DNA of 6,397 nt, taken from contig JAPPKI010000477.1 of NCBI GenBank assembly GCA_028820035.1, forward strand, positions 1 through 6,397, read 5' to 3'. Under the pieces are notes generated by a model, which was given only the letters and a program-made list of their open reading frames with translations, was not told where the DNA came from and did no database searches. The DNA is from a bacterium. GTDB taxonomy: Bacteria; Actinomycetota; Acidimicrobiia; Acidimicrobiales; Bin134. Made by a program: the position numbers and the translations under genes. Positions 1 to 4,419 of this stretch are shown piece after piece (positions within the stretch are counted from its first letter, which is position 1; every line of letters starts with the position of its first letter).

Positions 1-746
1 TCGATAGCGAAGTAGTCCTCGAAGAAGCCGAGGCAGAACGCGCCGGCATCGAGGGCATACTCGGTGAGATGGCCTTTGCCAACAGGGTGCACGATGCGCA
101 GCGGCGTGCCATTTGCGTCCACCGGCTCGGTGGCTTCCAGCGGGCCGACGATGAAGGCCAGCAGATAGGTGGACATCTCCATGGTGGGGGCGAACGTCAC
201 CGCTCGCTGCCCGTCGCCGGTGGGCTGGGAGTTGATCTCGGCCCCCGACGACACTGCCATCAGGTCGTCGGGCACCACCAGGGTCACCTCGAACACCGCC
301 TTGATGTCGGGCTCGTCCCAGCACGGGAACGCCCGCCGGGCATTGGTCGATTCGAACTGCGTGGTGGCGATCACACGCTCATTGCCGTCGTCGTCGGTGA
401 ACGTGGAGCGGTAGAACCCCCGAAGCTGATCATTAAGCGCGCCGGCGAAGCTCAAATTCAGTCGGGCCGCCCCCACCAAAACCGGCTCGCCCAACCGCAG
501 CACTGCCCGCTCGTGCTTGTCGTCGTAGTCGATCCCCGCCAGCGCCACGCCGTCTAGATCGCCTTCGTTGATCTCCAACTCAGCCGCATTGAGCACAATC
601 TCGCCCACCGGTGCCAGCACCTCGATGTCCACCCCCACCGTCCCGGCAAACGTGAACGCCTCCAGGTCAGGCTCCAACCGCAGCTCATACCGCCGCGGCA
701 CCACCATCCGGGGCAGCCGATAGGGGTTGGATGAGTCTTCGGTCAT
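1..746 (-). CDS. M1-family zinc aminopeptidase, N-terminal part (3' end beyond left edge)
   Basis: The frame is open from an ATG at 746 to the window edge, giving 248 residues without a stop. The protein begins MTEDSSNPYRLPRMVVPRRY, the usual opening of M1 metallopeptidases, followed by the beta-rich N-terminal domain. Residues 129-156 hold the M1 hallmark block with TQFEST, NARRAFPCWDEP and KAVFEVTL. E132 aligns by eye with the glutamate that binds the substrate N-terminus (E. coli PepN Glu121, ERAP1 Glu183). Residues 191-201 (MSTYLLAFIVG) are another family block. The GxMEN and HExxH zinc motifs lie downstream, off the window, so catalytic competence cannot be judged. The family removes N-terminal residues from peptides, usually in the cytosol, and no signal peptide is visible. 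The gene is divergent from the vapBC pair. The ATG at 746 is preferred over Met14 because conserved sequence begins at residues 7-20. Confidence 0.93.
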   Translation of the reverse strand, partial: MTEDSSNPYRLPRMVVPRRYELRLEPDLEAFTFAGTVGVDIEVLAPVGEIVLNAAELEINEGDLDGVALAGIDYDDKHERAVLRLGEPVLVGAARLNLSFAGALNDQLRGFYRSTFTDDDGNERVIATTQFESTNARRAFPCWDEPDIKAVFEVTLVVPDDLMAVSSGAEINSQPTGDGQRAVTFAPTMEMSTYLLAFIVGPLEATEPVDANGTPLRIVHPVGKGHLTEYALDAGAFCLGFFEDYFAI

Positions 747-758
747 CGGGCGATGTTA
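746..758 (-). promoter_or_regulatory. Candidate -10 element for a leaderless aminopeptidase mRNA
   Basis: On the minus strand TAACAT (758 to 753) fits the actinobacterial -10 pattern TANNNT. It is followed by six bases and then the ATG at 746, which places the expected transcription start on the A of the start codon. No Shine-Dalgarno sequence precedes this ATG. Both points suit a leaderless transcript, a common arrangement in actinobacteria. No convincing -35 is visible at the expected distance (around 776-782). This is a short-motif inference. Confidence 0.4.
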
Positions 759-829
759 GATGAGGCACTCCGCACGTTTGCTAAGACCGGAAGATGGTGA
801 ACATTGTGCTGGTTCATGGGGGCGTGGTT

Positions 830-869
830 TTGAAAGCAGTATGCAATCTGCTGGTAATGCTGTCATAAT
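830..869 (+). promoter_or_regulatory. Candidate vapBC promoter
   Basis: Two overlapping possibilities are seen. The first is TTGAAA (830-835), a 17-bp spacer and GGTAAT (853-858). The second is a better -10, CATAAT (864-869), with an upstream TG one base before it (extended -10 style) but only a weak -35 at 841-846. The second would start transcription a few bases before the GTG at 882, giving a near-leaderless message, consistent with the absence of a Shine-Dalgarno sequence. The area is AT-richer than its surroundings and lies inside the inverted-repeat operator candidate. Confidence 0.4.
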
Positions 870-881
870 GCTTGCATAGCA
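835..881 (+). promoter_or_regulatory. Candidate autoregulatory operator of the toxin-antitoxin operon
   Basis: A perfect 7-bp inverted repeat, TATGCAA (840-846) and TTGCATA (872-878), spans 39 bp just upstream of the antitoxin start and covers the likely -10. The left half-site sits inside a local palindrome: AGCAG (835-839), TATGCAAT, then CTGCT (848-852). The right half-site is flanked by TGCT (869-872) and AGCA (878-881). AATGCT occurs twice (856-861 and 867-872). VapBC/FitAB complexes are known to bind paired inverted half-sites in their own promoters through the ribbon-helix-helix antitoxin, and this arrangement fits that model. Binding here is inferred. Confidence 0.5.
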
Positions 882-1112
882 GTGCAGATCACCATTAGGG
901 GAGTTCCGGAGGACGTCCGGGATGCGTTGGCGGCTCGGGCCGCGCTGAAGCGGCAGTCGATGCAGGAATACTTGCGGGGAGAGCTGGTACGCATAGCGGA
1001 GAGGCCCACTTTGGAATCATGGCTGGACGAGGTTCGCCGCCGCAAAGACGCCGCCGGTACCAGCATTGCGTCCTCGGCAATCCTTGATGCCAGGGACGCA
1101 GACCGCCGGTGA
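882..1112 (+). CDS. vapB: VapB/FitA-type ribbon-helix-helix antitoxin
   Basis: This 76-residue protein begins at GTG 882, the only usable start between an in-frame stop (855-857) and the conserved region. Residues 2-6 (QITIR) form the predicted DNA-contacting beta strand. Residues 9-21 (PEDVRDALAARAA) and about 25-40 (QSMQEYLRGELVRIAE) form the two helices of an Arc/MetJ-type fold, as in FitA-like VapB proteins. The tail, residues 41-76, is polar and probably flexible, the part that normally wraps the toxin active site. The expected role is to neutralise the downstream PIN toxin and, as a complex with it, to repress the shared promoter. Its TGA stop overlaps the toxin GTG by 4 nt, implying translational coupling. 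No Shine-Dalgarno sequence precedes the start. The partner and DNA site are inferred from family and context. Confidence 0.88.
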   Translation: MQITIRGVPEDVRDALAARAALKRQSMQEYLRGELVRIAERPTLESWLDEVRRRKDAAGTSIASSAILDARDADRR

Positions 1113-1507
1113 GCGCGGTCGTCGACGCGTCGGTGCTGGTAGCGGCGCTAATCGATTCCGCCCAAGACGGCCCGTGGGCTGAAGCGGCCATCGCACAGGG
1201 GCAATTGGCCGCGCCGGAAATGGCAATGGCTGAAGCGACAAACATCTTGCGACGCATGGAGCAGTCCGGCCAGGTCTCACGGTTGGAGGCCACCGCGTCC
1301 TTTCGCGATCTGCTGCGTCTCGATGTGGAGCTCTACCCGTTTTCGCCGCTAGCCGAGCGTATCTGGGAGCTCCGAGCCAACGTGACCAGCTACGACGCTT
1401 GGTATGTGGCGCTAGCGGAGGCGCTTGACAATCCACTGTTCACACTCGACCGCAAGCTGAGCAACGCCAGTGGCGTCCAATGCGAGGTGGTTGTCCCGCC
1501 AGAATGA
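1109..1507 (+). CDS. vapC: VapC/FitB-type PIN-domain ribonuclease toxin
   Basis: This 132-residue single-domain PIN protein has the usual VapC length. The four acidic metal-binding positions of PIN nucleases are present: D6 in VVDASVL, E42 in AEATNIL, D96 in SYDAWYVALAE, and D114 in LFTLDRKL. The toxin therefore looks catalytically intact. VapC toxins are Mg2+/Mn2+-dependent endoribonucleases, typically cutting tRNA or rRNA at specific sites; the target here cannot be told from sequence. The GTG start at 1109 overlaps the antitoxin stop in a GTGA arrangement. A weak purine stretch, AGGGA (1092-1096), lies 12 nt upstream, so translation probably depends on coupling to the antitoxin. The gene converges on the transporter operon with a 62-bp gap. 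Confidence 0.92.
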   Translation: MSAVVDASVLVAALIDSAQDGPWAEAAIAQGQLAAPEMAMAEATNILRRMEQSGQVSRLEATASFRDLLRLDVELYPFSPLAERIWELRANVTSYDAWYVALAEALDNPLFTLDRKLSNASGVQCEVVVPPE

Positions 1508-1517
1508 ACGTGGATTT

Positions 1518-1554
1518 CAAACTGGTTTCGGCTGACGGCCAATCAGCGGGTTTG
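1518..1554. terminator. Weak hairpin between convergent genes, possible terminator
   Basis: The 62-bp gap between vapC and the transporter operon contains an inner stem GCTGA (1531-1535) / TCAGC (1543-1547) with a 7-nt loop. An outer stem CAAAC (1518-1522) / GTTTG (1550-1554) is separated from it by unpaired bases. Neither strand has a clear U-tract after the stem, so it is a poor intrinsic terminator. It is listed because convergent genes need transcript ends here and nothing better is visible. Confidence 0.25.
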
Positions 1555-1569
1555 TGCTTTGGGAGCGTC

Positions 1570-4419
1570 TCAGTTGGGGGCTTGGTCGCTGCGGTGGATG
1601 GCGCGGGTGTCTAAGCCGAGGTAGCTGGTGATGACGGCGGGGTTGGATCGGACTTCGGGGGGTGTTCCCTGGGCGATGATGGAGCCGGCTTCGAGGCAGT
1701 AGACGCGGTCGCTGATCGACATGATGAGGGGCATGTCGTGCTCCACAATGAGCATGGCGGCGTTGAGATGGCGGCGGATTTCAACGATGAGCGGGCCGAA
1801 AGCCTCGGCCTCTCGCTGCGCCACTCCGGCAGTGGGCTCATCGAGGCACAGCATCTGGGCGTTGAGGGCGAGGAGTCCGGCCAGCTCGACAATTCTTCGG
1901 GTGCCGGTGGAGAGGTCGGCGATCTGGCGGTCGGCGTAGCGGCCCAGTCCGAGGAAGTCGATCAGATCGCTGGCTTGGGTTTGCGAAGCACGCTTGCCCC
2001 GGGCAGAGCGGGCCCCGGTTGCAACTCTCCTTGTCACAAGTCTGCTCAGACTGGGGGAGGGCGCCGAGGAGGCGGCAACGAGTACCGATTCCCGCACGGT
2101 GAGTTCGGGAAACAGGGTTGCGGCTTGGAAGGTGCGGCCGAGGCCTCGCCGGGATCGCTCGGCGGGCCTGAGGCGGTGGATTGGCACGCCGTACAGCTCG
2201 ACGCGGCCCTTGGACGGGACGAATCCGCCGATTGCGTTCATCAGGGTCGACTTGCCGGCGCCGTTGGTGCCGATGAGTCCGACGATCTCACCGGGGGCTA
2301 CCTCGATATGGGCGTTGTCAACCGCCAATCGGCCGCCGAAACGAACGGAGATCTCCGTAGCTCGTAGGGCTGGACCAGAAGTCTCGGGCACCGGGGCCGG
2401 TGCGGGGAGCGCGGCGGGCACCGAGTGGGTTTGCTTGGTTGGTGGGGGAGGCCGGCGGACTTCCAACCAGGTGACGATCCGGTCGCGGGCCGAGTAGGCG
2501 ATCTGAACAAGGCCGCTGGGAAAGTACAGCAGGAGAATCAGCAGGCCGACGCCCGAGGTGAACAGGGGGATCAGTCGGTTGGTGGGAGCGAAGGCGGGAA
2601 GGCCGATCACCCACAGGGCGCCGAACACTGGCCCGATGGTGGCGCCGATGCCGCCGATGATGGCCATGGAGATCAGCCGCAGCGACTCCCCGGTTCCGAA
2701 GAAACGGCCGGTCAGGGGGACCTGGTGTATCACTCCGGCCAACAGGCCCCCGCCCAGCCCGGCAACGGCGCCGGCCAATACGAAGGCCCGCAGCTTGGTT
2801 CGCGCCGGGCGAATGCCATAGGCCGCCGCGGCATCGGCGTTGTCCCGCAGGGCTCGGATGGCCCGGCCAAAGCTGCTGCGGTGAATGCGGGCTACCGCAA
2901 TAAGCACCACGGCCAATATCACGAGCAGCAGCCAGTAGTAGGTGCGCTGATTGTCGAGGTCGAGCCCGAATAGTTGCCCCCGTCGGAAGGAGACTGAGTC
3001 GGTGCTTCCGCCGCTGAAGATGGGCCGACGGAACAGGTACTCCTCGGTGGCCAGGGCGAGAACAAACGTGGCCACGGCCAGTAGCAGGCCGCGCACTCGC
3101 AATGCGCCCACGCCCACCAGACCGGCGAACCCGGCGGCTATCACCGCTCCGAGCACAACTGCGACCGCAAAGGGGATGCCGCTGGATTCAAAGTCGACCA
3201 GCCGATTGTCGCCCCAGCCGATGTCCAGTTGGATGCCCCGTTGGAAAGAAGCCGCTGAGACGGCGCCGATTCCGGCAAATGCCATCTGACCCAGCGAAAG
3301 CTGACCGGCCCATCCGGTGATGATGGCCACCGACACCGCGCAGATCCCGAAGGCCAAGATGCTGGCGTAGGTGATCTGTCGTGACGGGGTGGCAACCACA
3401 ATGGGCAGCAGCACCGCAATAGCCCCAGCAAGGCCCAGGGCGATCCTGCCCAGGTGCCGGACCCACCAGATAGACAGCAGGTGCTGGGGAATGGAGCGGA
3501 TCCTGGGGGCAAACGAGTACCGCCCCGGAGCGTCGTCGTCTTGGCGGCGCTGAATCGCCACCGCCACCAACACCCCTACCAGCAGGACAAACTCAAAGAG
3601 CCCACCTTCCACCGGGTAGTTGAACTTGACCAGCGAGAACGCCACCCCCACCCCCACCCCACCGACCAGCGAGAGCGGAAACGACCGCATCCGGGCGATG
3701 ACCGCGGCAGCCAGGGAATTGGCCATGGTGGTGAGTCCGACGGTCTCCAGGCCGCTCACGCTGCGGTCGGCCGACAGCAGGATCACCGCGATGGTGGACA
3801 CCACCCCGGCAATCACCCAGATGGTGAGCGAAATCCGCTTTGGGCTGATGCCCGAGACTCGCGACAAGTCGGGGTTGGCCGAAGTGGCCTGAACCGTTCG
3901 ACCGTAGGGCGTGCAGTCGAGCAGCAGGCCGAGCGCAATGGCCACCAGGGGGGCGACGATCAGCACGCTGAGCTGGGGACCGGTGATGAAGAGTCCGACC
4001 ACATCGGTGAAGGTTGTGTCGACGATGACGGGATAGCGGACGCCGATGCCCCCGCCGACCTCGGGATAGGCCAAGAGGATGCCCTGAGCCAGCTGGGCAA
4101 CCCCGATCGTGGCCACCAGCAGGATCACCCTCGGTGCGGTGAACAACCGGCGCACCACCCCGGCTTCCACAATGGCGGCAAAGAAGGCACCCACCGCGAT
4201 GGCGATGAGGACCGCGGCCCAGAGGGGGACGCCCCAGCGCAATGCCAACAGGGCCAAGAGGCCAGCACCGGGCAAGCCCAAGTTTCCGGCCGCGAAATTG
4301 ATGACCCGGGAGGAGCGGAACACCAGGACGATTCCCATGGCCAGCATCCCGTACACCAGTCCGTTCACCACGCCGTCGAAGATGAGCTGGCGATTGGCCT
4401 CGAGGAACCCCAGCGGCAT
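1570..4419 (-). CDS. livHMG: Fused LivH-LivM-LivG: two-permease plus ATPase chain of a HAAT-family ABC importer
   Basis: A 949-residue protein carries three Liv components in one chain. Residues 1-290 are LivH: about eight hydrophobic segments, INFAAGNLGLPGAG at 40-53, and a coupling-helix motif at 173-191 (GRTVQATSANP...SGI). Residues 320-640 are LivM: TGWAGQLSLGQMAFAGIGA at 368-386 and the coupling motif GRAIRALRDNADAAAAYGI at 518-536. A proline-rich linker (about 655-683) leads to LivG: Walker A GTNGAGKST (717-725), Q-loop Q765, a variant signature LSTGT (836-840), Walker B MLCLDE (856-861), H-loop H894, and the LivG C-terminal tail ending in SYLG (932-935). LivH and LivM form the membrane pore and LivG hydrolyses ATP in the cytoplasm. 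Substrates in this family include branched-chain amino acids, urea and amides; which applies here is unknown. The ATG overlaps the upstream stop by 1 nt (TGATG) and has a good ribosome-binding site. The linkers contain no Met codons, so a true fusion is likely. Confidence 0.93.
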   Translation of the reverse strand: MPLGFLEANRQLIFDGVVNGLVYGMLAMGIVLVFRSSRVINFAAGNLGLPGAGLLALLALRWGVPLWAAVLIAIAVGAFFAAIVEAGVVRRLFTAPRVILLVATIGVAQLAQGILLAYPEVGGGIGVRYPVIVDTTFTDVVGLFITGPQLSVLIVAPLVAIALGLLLDCTPYGRTVQATSANPDLSRVSGISPKRISLTIWVIAGVVSTIAVILLSADRSVSGLETVGLTTMANSLAAAVIARMRSFPLSLVGGVGVGVAFSLVKFNYPVEGGLFEFVLLVGVLVAVAIQRRQDDDAPGRYSFAPRIRSIPQHLLSIWWVRHLGRIALGLAGAIAVLLPIVVATPSRQITYASILAFGICAVSVAIITGWAGQLSLGQMAFAGIGAVSAASFQRGIQLDIGWGDNRLVDFESSGIPFAVAVVLGAVIAAGFAGLVGVGALRVRGLLLAVATFVLALATEEYLFRRPIFSGGSTDSVSFRRGQLFGLDLDNQRTYYWLLLVILAVVLIAVARIHRSSFGRAIRALRDNADAAAAYGIRPARTKLRAFVLAGAVAGLGGGLLAGVIHQVPLTGRFFGTGESLRLISMAIIGGIGATIGPVFGALWVIGLPAFAPTNRLIPLFTSGVGLLILLLYFPSGLVQIAYSARDRIVTWLEVRRPPPPTKQTHSVPAALPAPAPVPETSGPALRATEISVRFGGRLAVDNAHIEVAPGEIVGLIGTNGAGKSTLMNAIGGFVPSKGRVELYGVPIHRLRPAERSRRGLGRTFQAATLFPELTVRESVLVAASSAPSPSLSRLVTRRVATGARSARGKRASQTQASDLIDFLGLGRYADRQIADLSTGTRRIVELAGLLALNAQMLCLDEPTAGVAQREAEAFGPLIVEIRRHLNAAMLIVEHDMPLIMSISDRVYCLEAGSIIAQGTPPEVRSNPAVITSYLGLDTRAIHRSDQAPN

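Noticed and set aside
69..557. A 162-codon plus-strand open frame
   Set aside because: It is antisense to the M1 aminopeptidase, whose conserved TQFE and AFPCWDEP motifs are in the minus-strand frame. The His/Gly/Arg-rich product has no recognisable domain.
895..1436. Minus-strand open frames across the vapBC pair
   Set aside because: They are Arg/Pro/Ala-rich shadow frames opposite a toxin and antitoxin with clear family motifs.
1508..1569. A strong bidirectional terminator between the convergent genes
   Set aside because: The stem is short and interrupted and no U-tract follows on either strand, so only a low-confidence hairpin is listed.
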